From Folioceros fuciformis (taxonomy: Eukaryota; Anthocerotophyta; Anthocerotopsida; Anthocerotales): a DNA stretch of 64,000 bases. Position numbers and translations under genes: made by a program. Of this stretch, positions 47,076 to 59,331 are shown in pieces. The DNA is taken from NCBI GenBank assembly GCA_049999805.1, contig JBNGIO010005921.1:50229-114228 (forward strand), given 5' to 3'. Numbering within the stretch: the stretch's first letter is position 1; every line of letters begins with the position of its first letter. Below the pieces are notes generated by a model, which worked only from the letters and a program-made list of their open reading frames with translations, had not been told where the DNA came from and did not search any database.

Positions 47076-47950
47076 AAATGATATTCGCAGGGCGAGTACC
47101 TCTTTTTACCTCTAGCTCTAATGGGGTTGTTCCTCCAATCTTTGGAGTAAATGGGACTTTCCATCTCTTTTTCAATCATAGAAAATACTATTTGTTAAAT
47201 AATATTGGAACCTAAACATACATAGGATTTTGCTCTAAAATAAAATATAAGACAAAGAACTAGAAAGGATAGACTAACTAGAGGATAGCCTTGACTGGAC
47301 TATCAAGAACAACAAAGATTGTAAAGAAAAAAGGTCTTTCGGATTTTCTAATTGAAGGGATAAGTCAAGTTTGAGATTCACAAAAAAGGGAACAAACATG
47401 CGTTTTACAACTTTTGTATGTCTTGATTGTTTTAGCAACATTGATTGAAGAACGAATGTATGTTTCAACTTTTAGGGCAAAAGTGTGGTGTAATGCATAT
47501 ATTGTAGAGTTATGTGTGGCTTCTGTGAGTAGGGGAAGCAAGCATTGTGATAGATTGCGAAGTAGATTGAATGACAACCTTGACAACATTGACACCAAAA
47601 GAAAGAAGGTTTGATGGAACAACGAGGGAAGGAGAAACGTGATGTGGTTGTTAGTATCATCAACTTGGTTATTGCGGTTGTAAGCAATGCCAAAAAATGC
47701 CTTTTGTTGATTGGAGGAAGCAATTTTTCTAGGTTAAAATGTTCAAGGGTAGGTCCAAGAGTTCCTTCTTTAGGCGATGCATGTGAGCTATCTGTCAATT
47801 GTAGTAGAAAGAGCTGAGCATTTGTGTAGTACTTTGTTTTGGACCAAGTTCATCACTTGCGGCGAAACAGGCTCGACGTTTGCGGATTATTTTGTTCTAG
47901 ACCATTCATGAGTTTGGACATCAAAATTCTGAGTTCATATGAGGAGAAAG
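47076..47950. other. AT-rich intergenic, no gene seen
   Basis: AT-rich sequence with short open frames on both strands that match nothing recognisable. Confidence 0.45.
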
Positions 47951-47954
47951 CAAG

Positions 47955-48290
47955 GCGCATGGACTCTACTTAGTAGAAGAAGGATGAGACAAGAAGAAAG
48001 GTGCATGGATTCTACCTAGTAGAAGGATCAGATGAGAAATTGTCAAATTCAAAGCATGACAAACATTGTTTGTGTCTTAATAGATAACTTTGAAAGAAAG
48101 CTGCATTGACTCTACCTGGTAGAGGAAGAAGGAAGAGAGGAAAAAGTGTTAAATTCAAAGCCAAAGCATGACAGCACACTGTCTGTGTTTGAGAAACAAC
48201 TTTGAAAGACTCCACCTAGTAGAAGAAGAAGGATGATAGGAGAAATTCAAAGCACTACAAGTGTATGAGAAACAACTTTGAAGCCATCCT
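47955..48290. repeat. imperfect tandem repeat, unit about 110 bp
   Basis: Three to four diverged copies of a unit holding gcatggactctacctagtag, attcaaagcatgacaa and gaaacaactttgaa. Confidence 0.7.
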
Positions 48291-48299
48291 CTTTTGTGT

Positions 48300-48845
48300 T
48301 GCCATCGGGACTAAAAGGAGAAGAGGTACTAAGTACTTCCAAACAATCCTTTAGCTGCTCATGTCACCAGCTTCTAATCCATCCGCGATTGCTTTGCCTC
48401 CTGCATTAGAAGGACCTGAGGTACACAATACTTCTAAGCAATCCTTTACCTACTTAATTTGATGAATGCATCGCTTTCGTTTCATGCTATAGTAATTTTC
48501 AGATTATTTATCATCTGTATTATAACATAAACTCCGTTTACACCGGGGAATGCTGGACTCGTGCAGATGGTCCGTGAGGGACGGCCGACCAGTTACATAC
48601 AGTATTTGGGTACAGGGCGTTAGACAGCTTCAAACTTGACCACGCAGGTTAGGTGCGGTTCGTGTGGGGTGGCTTAATTTATCGAGTAATGTTGTAGGGC
48701 CTGACTGACTCCGGTAGAGTAGGTCTCTGATGACTCACTGCGCGCTGGAAGCAAGCAGGTAGCTGTCCGCCAGCTGAGTCTGGATGCGAGCGGGAGCAAG
48801 GCATCCTCGTGCTTGGCCTCGGCCGGGGTTTATGCACTTTACAAC
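48300..48845. other. AP2M promoter region
   Basis: Upstream of the AP2M ATG. GC content rises towards the gene. No clear TATA box or other gene. Confidence 0.45.
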
Positions 48846-51307
48846 ATGCCTGTGGCGGCGTCCGCGATCTACTTTCTGAATCTCAGGGGAGATGTTCTCA
48901 TCAATCGGCTGTATCGGGACGATGTCGGGTATGATCTGGCTGGCTGGCTGCGGTGGAGCGAGCTGTTGTTGGCTGATGGATAAGATTAAGGATTTTTCTG
49001 CTGGGATACTGCAGAGGGAACATGGTTGACGCCTTCAGAACACATATCATGCAGACAAAGGATCTGGGGACGTGTCCTGTTCGACAGATAGGAGGCTGCT
49101 CCTTCCTGTACATGCGCATCAGCAATGTCTACATCGTCACTGTCGTCAGCACGAATGCAAATGCCGCTTGTGCCTTCAAGTTTGTTGTTGAGGTGCGCGT
49201 TTCCGCCTTGCCTTGCCTGGACGCAGCTGCTGTACGGCAGGTTTGGTTTTTCGTTGCCTTTTCTGTGCGAATCCGATCCCTTGACACGTTTTTGAATATC
49301 CAACAACAGGCCGTGTCACTCTTCAAATCTTACTTCGGAGGAGCGTTTGATGAGGATGCAATCCGCAACAATTTTGTGCTCATTTATGAGTTGCTGGACG
49401 GTAGGTTCCTTAGTCTTTTAGATTGATACAGACTTCCTGGTGGATGTGGAAGATCGGGTGACGGTGAGACTGAGCGGGGGTTGATTTCCTTGTGCCGTGT
49501 CGTCTGCTTTGATTCTTGTAGAAATTATGGATTTTGGCTATCCTCAGAATCTCTCTCCAGAGATTCTCAAGTTGTATATTACTCAGGAAGGTGTGAGGTC
49601 TACTTTCTCCTCTAAGGTAATTTAAAGTCCCTCCATTGAGATATGTCAATGCTAGTTCAGATTGTCGTCCCTGTACTCACGAAGTACTCTCCCGTGTGAT
49701 TTTGGATGTCCCCTCCCCGGTCAGCCTCAAGATATAAGACCTCCCGTGAATGCCACTCTCCAAGTGACAGGGGCTGTCGGCTGGCGAAGAGAAGGGCTCG
49801 TCTATAAGAAGAATGAGGTGAGTCAACTTTTAGGTCATGGTGGAGAACCGCCCCTGTGTTTCCTCACATGTTTTTATAACTTATGGGCACCTTATGTGCA
49901 GGTTTTTCTCGACATTGTGGAGAGTGTCAACCTTTTGATGTCACAGAAGGGTTTGTGTGCTATCTGATGTTGGGTTCGTTCGTCTCCCAGTAATGGGCTA
50001 TTCTTCCTCATATTCTGCCCCTTTCTTTTGCCAGGTACAATTCTGCGATGTGATGTCACAGGAAAGATCCTTATGAAATGCTTTCTTTCCGGCATGCCTG
50101 AACTGAAACTTGGTCTAAATGATAAAATCGGCCTAGAGAAAGAAGCTCAAGTGAAAGCCCGTCCCTCGAGAAGGTACTGATTCATGTTGCATCTCCTGTA
50201 GCATCGTTTTTTACGTGGGAGCAGAGACTGAGAATCCTTGGTGGGATATGCAGTGGTAAGACGATTGAGCTCGATGATGTCACCTTTCATCAATGTGTGA
50301 ACTTGACGAGATTCAACACAGAAAAGACTGTCAGCTTTGTTCCTCCAGATGGAGAGTTTGAGCTGATGAAGTAAGCTGTGGCAATGATACCAACTCGTGG
50401 ATGACGGCTAGATTGTACTACAGTTTGTGGTAGTGAGTGACATCCATTTTTCTGGCAGGTATCGAATAACTGAGGGCATCAATCTTCCATTTCGTGTGAT
50501 TCCAAGTATTAAGGAGTTGGGCCGTACCCGGATGGAAGTGAATGTGAAGGTAGTCCTTCGCTGGGTGTCCATAATAAGATGTATGCATCCGCAACAAGGA
50601 GGAGCTAACTGTTTTGGTGAACTGTGTTTTTTAATTTGCAGGTCAAAAGTGTATTCGGTGCCAAGATGTTTGCCTTAGGTGTTGTTGTGAAGGTGCCGGT
50701 ACCAAAGCATACGGCCAAGGCAAACTTTCAAGTGACTTCTGGCCGTGCCAAATATAATGCTGCCGTGGATTGTTTGGTCTGGAAGTAAGTACATCACAGG
50801 CAGCTTGACTTGAGGTCTTGCCCTGGTATCGTCACATGTATGAAGGCTTAACAAGAATGAGTTTTGCAGAGTAAGGAAATTTCCTGGACAATCAGAATTG
50901 ACGATGAGTGCTGAGGTCGAGCTCATTTCAACGATGGTGGAGAAGAAGGCTTGGACAAGGCCACCTATACAGATGGAGTTTCAGGTGATTTGAACAAACA
51001 TTCTTCTGTTGAACTGTCAGACTGTCCATCCAGTGCATCCACCACTGAACTGAATCGTGGGAAATGGTTCCAGGTACCTATGTTCACCGCATCAGGTTTG
51101 CGGGTCCGGTTTCTCAAGGTACGTACCCTTGACAGGAAGCGTTCCAAAAACGCTAAGTCGCTTGTTGTTGGTGTTCTCCTCATGGAAGAGTTAGCTCCTT
51201 GACTAATGTCAGTCATGTATGAGCAGGTCTGGGAGAAAAGTGCGTATAGCACGGTGGAATGGGTGCGGTACATAACAAGGGCTGGCTCGTATGAGATACG
51301 GTGCTGA
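48846..51307 (+). CDS. AP2M: AP-2 complex subunit mu
   Basis: Thirteen exons: 48846-48928, 49015-49192, 49310-49400, 49522-49616, 49725-49817, 49902-49950, 50035-50173, 50254-50370, 50459-50549, 50642-50784, 50870-50984, 51074-51118 and 51227-51307. All have GT-AG borders and phases that agree, giving 439 aa (Arabidopsis AP2M is about 438). It is the medium chain of the AP-2 adaptor, which recognises YxxPhi cargo motifs at the plasma membrane for clathrin-mediated endocytosis. The N-terminal longin fold has [20 protein letters not shown] and [20 protein letters not shown]. The C-terminal mu-homology domain has [60 protein letters not shown] and the end [13 protein letters not shown]. Introns are 80-121 bp. 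The gene is complete and intact. Confidence 0.97.
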
Positions 51308-52006
51308 CAAACATTTCAATACAGTGGGAACCTAGGGCAATTTGTTTTCTTGAAAGGTTGTATTCTAGCTCCCTATATAGCGACCACGATTTCAAATAAA
51401 AGGACCATTCCAAATTGCATGGCAGTGTCTCCCAGAGTGTTCTGCTGCTGACAGAAAATATACACGTTCTCTGCCTTGAAATCCTTTAGTAAGGAAGTCG
51501 CTCAACGCCTTGTTTGCGCTTACAGCTTGACGCGCTTCCAAACGTTTACAGATTCTCTTGGGCTAGCCCACGGTCGACAAATTAACGGATCACATAGTGG
51601 TCGCTTCAACGCTGAAAATGCATGCCCAATTCATGTAGCAAAATGTTAAACTCCCCACTTCAGGATTCAGCAATAAGGTGACCTTCCCAGACTTACTTTC
51701 ATTTGAACTAACGACGAAGTAAAGTCGCCAAACAGGGAGGGCCAGAGTGGGATGCTCGCATCTTCTTCCAAACCCTTGCGTCCTGGCTCGTAGCTATTTC
51801 AAATGCCTCTAATGGGGTTCAGAGACCGCGGAAGCAAAAAATGCAGTGGTTGCAGTGAACCAACCTGATCCTGGACAAGGAAAATGATGAAAACAAAGCC
51901 GACTAGTGAGCAGCCAAGGAGGAGCATTGAATCCTGTCGGGCTGAGGCTCGACAGGAAACAAGCTTCAAGACAATTGAGCACCTCGATTTCTGCCACGGC
52001 TCCAAG
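51308..52006. other. intergenic between convergent AP2M and RING genes
   Basis: 3' regions of two convergent genes. No further gene is supported. Confidence 0.5.
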
Positions 52007-52615
52007 TCAGAGATAGATTCTGTGCACATCCTTGGGCCCCAGTTTCCTCCTACACGATGGACACTTCTTCTGAGTCCGAATCGCGGCAGTAATACAGTTT
52101 CTACAGAACAGATGGCCGCACACAGTAGACATTTCCTCCTTCATCACATCTAGGCAGATGGCACATGCCAGCCTCACAGGCACCTGCTGTGCAGCTTGCC
52201 GCTGTTTCTTATTGGCTACCTGCGGCATCTCCTTGATCACAACACAATCGTCACTCGAGTCATAATACACTGGACCCCGCTGCCCTAGGGCTTGCCCTGC
52301 CCGCCCTGAATGAAGCTCCGCGGTATTCCGGGTCCGCCTCCGTTGCACCCTCCTGTCACAAGACGCAGACGCCCGGGCCCGGGCAATTGATTGGGGTGAG
52401 GACACCTGCACGTCGTCATCCTCGTCGTCGTCCAAAATGATGGTAGCGTTGCCTGGCATGTTACTCCCCTGCCCAGACGCACTCTTCTCCTCCGACTCCT
52501 CCCGCTCCTCCCGAAAGGCCACATTGAGATCCACTACCTGCCTCTCCCTTTTCCGTTTTCTGCTCATCACCTCCTCCTCGGACGTTGCCTCCGCCCTGCC
52601 GCCCCCCGTAGCCAT
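52007..52615 (-). CDS. RING-type E3 ubiquitin ligase with SUMO-interaction-like motifs
   Basis: Single-exon frame of 202 aa from ATG 52615 (MATGGGRAEATSEEEV); an upstream in-frame extension to 52771 is open but hydrophobic/Gly-rich and probably 5' UTR. The C-terminal RING (about residues 147-190) is C3HC4: CAICLDVMKEEMSTVCGHLF, CRNCITAAIRTQKKCPSCRR. The N-terminal disordered part carries three hydrophobic-acidic motifs that look like SUMO-interacting motifs: RQVVDLNV, ATIILDDDEDDD and SDDCVVIKEM. This layout fits SUMO-targeted ubiquitin ligases of the RNF4/SLX8-RFP type, which ubiquitinate SUMOylated nuclear proteins. The RING is certain; the STUbL role is inferred. Convergent with AP2M. Confidence 0.85.
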   Translation of the reverse strand: MATGGGRAEATSEEEVMSRKRKRERQVVDLNVAFREEREESEEKSASGQGSNMPGNATIILDDDEDDDVQVSSPQSIARARASASCDRRVQRRRTRNTAELHSGRAGQALGQRGPVYYDSSDDCVVIKEMPQVANKKQRQAAQQVPVRLACAICLDVMKEEMSTVCGHLFCRNCITAAIRTQKKCPSCRRKLGPKDVHRIYL

Positions 52616-53633
52616 GGTCGTCAAGCTTGGCCCATATGCCGGCCCCAGCAGTCTCCCAACTGGATCTGGCACCACTACCCCGATACGCAGCCCTTCCCCT
52701 AGCCGCATGGACGCCACCTTCCTGCAGCCACACACCACCAGTCCCCCACACATGCACACAAGTACTGTCAATCACCTCCTCCCAAACCCTACCAAAGCAA
52801 CAAGCCACCACAGCCACGCTACCACCCCGCCATGGCTTGCCTTTATATAAACCGCAATCAACCCAGAATCCAACTCAACCCGAAGCCACACCTGCAACCC
52901 TCACCACCAGTCGCCTCCACAATTGCCTGCGACTTCCTGTCCCTGGCCCATAAACTGAAGAACTTTCGCAGGAAGGATCGCCGCTGCTCCTACTCCTTTC
53001 TTCTGGTACGTTCCTCCTGGGAGCTCACCCTCGCCCTCGGACGGTACATGCAAGAAATTAGGTTGTGACCGTGTCCATACATATGTACATACAAGCAACA
53101 CCACATCGTAAATCAGCACCGAGATTGCGATGATGCTATATGGCATACATGCCTGTCGCAGCAGTGCCACACCCGGGCAGTCACGATTTCCGAGACTGGC
53201 CCACGACTGGCTGGCGCTGTACTTACGTTTCTATCATTTCTCGGCGAGTCGATTGCTCGAGGCTTTGTGCGGACAGCTAAATTCCATTCCTTGGCACGGC
53301 ACCACTCGATCTGTTCGCTTATGCAACATCTAGGGAGTTTCCTTTCTAGATGTAGATACCTCGGCTCCACACCGTGTTCCCAATTACGAAGACGGCTTCA
53401 GCCGTAACCACATCGTCCGCCCGCTTAACGGGCGTTACACAACTTGACAGCCGGGTGACCCTTCCTTGTCAGAGCGGGGTTCGGTATTGTCGCGCTCGGT
53501 GGCAGCCCCACGGAGGTACTAGGCCAGGGGTCACGTGTTGGAGCCTTGATCGCGCGCTTGTCTCAGAGCTTTGATGCATTTCCTGATCTGCAAATAGGGG
53601 TAGGTAGGGGGAGGGACGAAGGGACGGGTGGAG
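52616..53633. other. intergenic, RING promoter and 3' side of the UVR/TPR gene
   Basis: No gene supported; open frames of 60-137 aa overlap on both strands without recognised motifs. Confidence 0.45.
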
Positions 53634-55590
53634 TCAGAGTATGTAATGTGCAGTGCGAAGTGCGGAGTTGGAGACGGAAGGCAGGCCGAGCACCTCGAAC
53701 AGCCCGTGGTGCATTGCGCATGCCTGCTCGAACCAGTCGAGAGCCGAGTTGTAGTCCTTGATGGCAGCGTAGCAGAGTCCTAGGCCTGCAGCATTCTGGA
53801 GGTTAGGGTTTGGGGATGTGCGGAGTGCAGAACTGTGGTGAGGTGAGAACAACGAACCGCTCCTGGCAGCGAAGTGGTGAGGGTTCAGTTCCAGCGTGGT
53901 CTTGCAGTCCTGTATTGACTTGTCGTAGTCCTGCCATGGCGCCTGAGTCAGGTCTCGGCTAGGATGAGCAGGAAGATAGGGTTTGTGATAGGACGACACT
54001 TACTCCCATGAGGTAGTACACAGTTGCCCGCTTGTTGTAGCCTTCTGCAAAGGAAGGTGACTTTTCTATTACCTGGACACGAAAGCTTTGGATGGTGAGA
54101 TCACCAGGGTAGGGTGAAAGACAGGTAAAATACTGAGAAGTGCTGACAACCTAACCTGGGTGAAGATATCCCTCGCAGCCGCGTACGTGTCTGATTTCTG
54201 AAGGAGATTGACACCCTCCTGCACACCAGATTGGTACCGTGATTACTTTCAGTCTGTAGGTGGCACCGGGTCAGGGGACTTAGCTGGTAAGAGCTCACCT
54301 GCAGGAGTCCGTCTGTTTCAGGATTTCCTGAACGCATGAAGATTTTCCACAGTGCCTGAAACAGGGTGGACGTGATCAGTCCGCACATCCACGTGACAGC
54401 AATGGGAATGATGGAGAGGACCTGAGTGCACCTTTTCTGTTCTGTACATGACTGCAGCATTGCTGTCCATTAGCCCGCTCATCAAGCTCGATAGCACTCG
54501 TCTGTCTCCCTGTTCTCCCAATGTCTACAGTAGCATGACACTGGCGGTCATCACACGAAATGTATTCAAGGGCCTTAGACACCATCAGAGTCGACTCTCC
54601 TACCACTGCAACTTACATCGACAGCTTCAAGCTTCTGGCTAAGGTCTCCTGATTTCAGCTGGTCCACCTTCTCCAGCAGAAACTGGAAAGCACAGAGCCA
54701 CCAGTGAATTAAAAGTGCGTGCCACCACCCAAAACGAGGTGACTCAAACTCTACAACCTCCAGACACGAATGAAAGTGACCTGCTCGGTAGGCGTCAACT
54801 GACCCTTCAGATCCTTCAGCTGGTCCCGCAACCTGGGCAGAAGCTTTACAGCCATCACCCTTGACTGCAATCGGTAGCCTATCTGTACGACACCAGTAGT
54901 TACCAGACCTACCTACGAGCACTGGAGCAAGAGATAACAAACATTGCAAGTGCAAGCACCTCTTGGCTTCGGCATAGTTCTCCTCTGATACCACAACCGC
55001 CAGCTGCCTGCAACACAATCCCATCAGTCAGGGAAACAACCACCCAAAATATAACCACTCCTTCAACACAGAAGCTGCATCCATCCACTCATCCATACCT
55101 TCCTAGCAGAGAAATTCGTTCCCACACATGTGCCTCCTCTGCTCCCATGTCCATATCAGGTGGCACAGCAAAGAGCTGTCGTCACAGTTCCGATTTTCAG
55201 TGACCACAAAAGACACCCTTTTCCAGGCTTCCACCAATTGCAAACACCCAACGCAAAAACGCACCTTCCGCAGTCTGCATGGAGGTCCCCGTACCCTCAT
55301 CACACCCACATTCTTCACCACATGCCCAGTATACCCAGAGCTCACCGATGGTTGCTCAGACCCGATTCCTACAGCAAACAGTGAATTCCATCCACGTTGC
55401 CCCCACTTCCACATTAACTGCTTCAAACGACACCCACAACCAGCACACAAGAGAGGGAAATCCAAGGGTGTCCATTACTAGAGCCAGAAGATGAGCAGCT
55501 GACACAGGACACCCAATTCCCCATGGATGGAGCCATCCGCGGGACACTCGTAAAGCACATCTTCAACCTCGATGTATTGATGGCCGCCAT
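53634..55590 (-). CDS. UVR-motif and TPR protein, probably plastid-targeted
   Basis: Exons resolved with GT-AG borders: 54960-55007, 54781-54832, 54617-54682, 54432-54524, 54299-54355, 54156-54218, 54004-54072, 53858-53930 and 53634-53785. The UVR-like part reads QLAVVVSEENYAEAKRLRDQ then LKDLKGQL, split by an intron. The C-terminal tetratricopeptide repeats include EGVNLLQKSDTYAAARDIFT, SFAEGYNKRATVYYLMGDYD and GLGLCYAAIKDYNSALDWFE. The family is a conserved, poorly studied plant TPR group; UVR motifs often occur in plastid Clp-system and EXECUTER-type proteins. The 5' end is uncertain. A transit-peptide-like exon from ATG 55590 (MAAINTSRLKMCF, Ser/Cys-rich) is the best candidate, but I could not join it in phase to 55007, so a further exon probably exists. 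Confidence 0.75.
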
Positions 55591-55739
55591 GCGTGTCCCC
55601 CTAACACACACCCAGTTCCCTCAATGCCTCACCCGCCACAGCATCAACCTTTCAAGCCTCAAGCCCGACCCGAAAAGCCCAGCTGCCTACGGATCCAATC
55701 AACTCAATCTGCTGCAGTTCAAAGATAATCAGCTCTGAC

Positions 55740-56960
55740 ACTTGGCACTGGCAGTAGGCCGGGGCTACAACGCGCAGGCGCAGGCTGTGGTTCCACTCCG
55801 GTCCTGCATTTCATGAGCCAAAGTAGGAAACCCACGAGCTCGAACTCAATGTACAGCTTCGGTTTCTCGTTTTCTTTTCAAACTACCTACTCGTCAGCCA
55901 ATTCTTAGGGAATCAATACCCACAAGGAAAGAGATGATTTGTGGACTGTCCACTAGCCTGATCTAATGCCCTTCGTTCTTGCTAGCCCTTGATCTTGATG
56001 TTTAAGTCAATTGAAATTGAGGTTTTAAATATTCTAGTACTATTCGACCAAATTTGTTGTTCAAGGGAAGGGATGGGATCGCATCGCATCACAAGTAAGC
56101 GTCACACTAGTCTTCTCGAAGGTTGGGCGATGGGACGGCAATGGCAATTGCAGCACACCATACGGCTAGCCTTGCAGCTAATATTTTCGTCTATGTTCTC
56201 TTGCGTTGAAGGCTTGTTGTGGTCTCCAACATATTCGTTAATTCCCCTTCTATTAAACAAGAGATGATTTCTCATTTCACACCAGTGCCCTCCACAAGAT
56301 AGATACTGCAAATGCCCTACCATTCCACCCGGTCTTGCACGTAACGTTGAACCTGAAGGTCAAAAAGGCATATAGGAATGGTGTGAACAATTTATCTCCA
56401 AGACCTTTTCTTGTATAAGATAGGGCTTTCTTACACATTAATCATAATACCAAGCATTGTACACATCAATAATAATATAAGCCATTGTACACATTAACCA
56501 TATTATCAAGCATTGTCAGGGAATCTATCTACCTTTTATGGATAGCAACATGTATGGCAAGGACTACTCTTACTACATGCTATCTAATCTATCTAGGTTT
56601 TTTTGGCTAGCTACATGTGTGGCAAGAACTACTACGCTTGCTACATGCCATCTACCTTTGACAAGCAAAACCATGGCTACGATGGGATCCGATCTGGCCT
56701 TGCATTCTCGTGATGTCCTTGAGGGTGGCTGCCCTTGGCACGGCCAGCTGACACCTAGCTAAGCTTGCACCCCCCACTCCCCCCTAGTCAAGGAAAGGAA
56801 AGCAACCCCATCGGACTTTTGCCCTTATTCCACATCCGTTTGTAGGTTCACTACACGGAGAGGGCAGGGACAACTTGTTACCCTACTTCACCACCACCTC
56901 AAGTTGTTGAAGCTAGATGAGACATTAAGGGGGATCCCTTCTTTTCACGCTGTGGTGTCC
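55740..56960. other. intergenic, no gene
   Basis: Contains the left copy of a 225-bp direct repeat (about 55970-56200) and short acattaa/atcataat-rich units near 56430-56515. No coding signal. Confidence 0.5.
55970..56200 (+). repeat. direct repeat, left copy
   Basis: Shares ttcttgctagcccttgat, gatgtttaagtcaatt, tactattcgaccaaattt and gggcgatgggacggcaatgg, in the same order and orientation, with 58785-59005. Clearly homologous but diverged. Confidence 0.8.
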
Positions 56961-57000
56961 TCTGGTCCCTAGGCCAAATCAATTGGCCACCTACACACCT

Positions 57001-57248
57001 TCTGCTAGATCCCACATGCCCCTGTTCTTCAAAGCCATGTGACCATGGAAAAAAAAAATGGCTAGCAAATCCTAATTCAAAGCTTCCATGGCACCGACCC
57101 ATTTTTGGACTCCTCCTGGCACCTTCTGCTAGATCCCACATGCCCCTGTTCGTCAAAGCCATGTGACCATGGAAACAAAAAATGGCTAGCAAATCCTAAT
57201 TCAAAGCTTCCATGGCACCGACCCATTTTTGGACTCCTCCTGGCAAGA
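57001..57248. repeat. tandem duplication, 124 bp x 2
   Basis: Near-identical copies starting tctgctagatcccacatgcc at 57001 and 57125. Confidence 0.92.
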
Positions 57249-57254
57249 GAAGTC

Positions 57255-57680
57255 TATCTCCGTGTTTGAAGTTGAGCTAGCTCGAATCAGTCCATCGAGT
57301 GACGGGACCAAGGCGGCGAGGTTAATATCTAATGCATGTAGCCTCTTATATCAAAGCATGGGGCAGTGGGACTAAGGGGGTGGGTCAACAAGAAACCATG
57401 TGGCGACTGGATCAAGCATTTAACATCTCCAAGTTTGAAGTTGGGTTAGCTCGGATCAAAAGGTTAATATCAACGTGTTTGAAGTTGAGCTAGCTTGGAT
57501 CAGTTTGTTGGGTGATTGGACCAAGTAGGTGGGATTAATATCTAATGCATGTAGCTTCTCATATCAAGCCGTGGGGTGACCGAACTAAGGGGGAGGGTCA
57601 ACAGCAAACCATCTGCAGATCGCGTCACGAGTTTAACATCTCCAAGTTTAAAACTGGGTTAGCTCGGATTAGGAGGTTTG
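57255..57680. repeat. tandem duplication, about 215 bp x 2
   Basis: Two diverged copies with gtgtttgaagttgagctagc, taatatctaatgcatgtagc and aacatctccaagttt in the same order (from about 57260 and 57475). Confidence 0.85.
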
Positions 57681-57879
57681 TATCTTGTGACCCTAGTGCT
57701 TGGAGCTACACCCACTCGTAGCCCTTGCAAACCTAATTGCTCACAATCTAAAGTTGAGAAGCATGCACACCACTCATCTCACCACATACTTGGTGGTTGC
57801 TATAGCTCCCTTTCTTCACGAATTCCTCCTATATGGAACATGCATATATGTTCCATATATGGAACTTAGTACTTAACAA

Positions 57880-58160
57880 CTTTTATCATAGGATACTTGA
57901 CTACTTTCTTCAAATTTAAAGGACATCTTTCCTTTTAAAGACCTCATAAGATACCCAATTACTTGCTCCAAAGAGAAGGAGTGGTACTCAACAACTTGTA
58001 CCATAGAATACTTGGCTACTTGCTCCAAAGGACAAGCTTTTGTTTAAGCACTCCATAGGATATTGGGCTACTTGCTGCAAAGGGCATTCTTTCGTTCAAG
58101 CGCTCCATAAGATACATGGCTACTTGCTCTAAAGGACATCCTTCTCTTTAGGCACCCTAT
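57880..58160. repeat. imperfect tandem repeat, unit about 60 bp
   Basis: Four to five diverged copies of ctccataagatacttggcta followed by cttgctccaaagggcatc. Confidence 0.75.
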
Positions 58161-58166
58161 CTAAGC

Positions 58167-58480
58167 ACTCAAGGTCCCATTCCTTTGCTCCGAAGAGCAT
58201 CCTTCTCTTTAGTAGTAGCATAGAATATACTCCTGAGGAAAGAATATCATTGATAGCAAGTAGCTAGGATATCCTACGGGGTCCCTCCAAGGAAGGATGC
58301 CAATGGTAGCAAAAGGCATCTAAGTACTCAAGGTCCCATTCCTTTGCTCCAAAGGGCATCCTTCTCTTTAGTAGTAGCAAAGAATATACTCTTGAGGAAA
58401 GAATGTCATTGATAGCAAGTAGCTAGGATATCCTATGGGGTCCCTCCAAGGAAGGATGCCAATGGTAGCAAAAGGCTTGG
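58167..58480. repeat. tandem duplication, 159 bp x 2
   Basis: Copies starting actcaaggtcccattccttt at 58167 and 58326, nearly identical through aaggatgccaatggtagcaa. Confidence 0.93.
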
Positions 58481-59331
58481 GCTTCTCTACATGAATTTGA
58501 CCTCTAGCAGCCACACTTATCCTACTGTCAATGATATGGTCTAATTCCTTTCCACATAGGAGAGATGGATTTCTTGCTGAGGTGAATGAAAGGTTAGATT
58601 GGTATGGTCTATTTCCTTTCCATAAAGGAGTGATGGATTTCTTGTTGTTGTGGATGAAAGGTTAGACTCTCCATTTCCTCAAACCTCTAATCTATCACTA
58701 TCTGTGATAGCTCATCACGGTGATCAACACCCATCAAGATATAGATTATTTATGGATTGGCCAATGACACGATGCCTTCCTTGGGCTATGGATTCTTGCT
58801 AGCCCTTAACCTTCGATGTTTAAATCAATTCAAATTAAGGTAAAACGATTCTAGTATTATTTGACCAAATTTATTTTTCAAGGGTGATAGGATCGTCACA
58901 CCACAACTAAGAATCACAGCATGGGCGATGGGACGGCAACGGCAATTCTACACACCAGACGGCTAGCCTTGAAACAAAATACTGCATCTACGTTTTCAGT
59001 CTTCTTCCACACGAAGGGAGGGAGTTTTTTTTTGAATTGGATCAGAACTTAACTTTCGACGTTTTCTACACGACATTCCGAGTTTCTTCGTAGCTGGTGC
59101 GTAACGAAGAAGGCCTTGCTTGACGATTGTAACGATGCGTTGAGTGGATCGGAGGGGTGCAAGGTGGTTGAGCCATCGGAATGTGCATCCTGGAGATCCA
59201 GGCTCTGCCAGATTAGGTCTGGAGCTGATCGCGCACGGGAGCTCCACGGACGGATAGCTCATGTTTCTTGTCCGAACTCCGCTGGTGCTTTTTCGCATCG
59301 TAGCCTCAGGCTGCGTGTGCTGCTTCAAGCT
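58481..59331. other. upstream region of the UBP27-like gene
   Basis: Contains a 60-bp-scale near-duplication (tggtctaattcctttccaca and tggtctatttcctttccata at about 58533 and 58603) and the right copy of the 225-bp direct repeat. The ATG-less frame from 59116 in phase with the gene may be 5' UTR. Confidence 0.5.
58785..59005 (+). repeat. direct repeat, right copy
   Basis: Homologous to 55970-56200; ends about 330 bp before the UBP27-like ATG. Confidence 0.8.
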
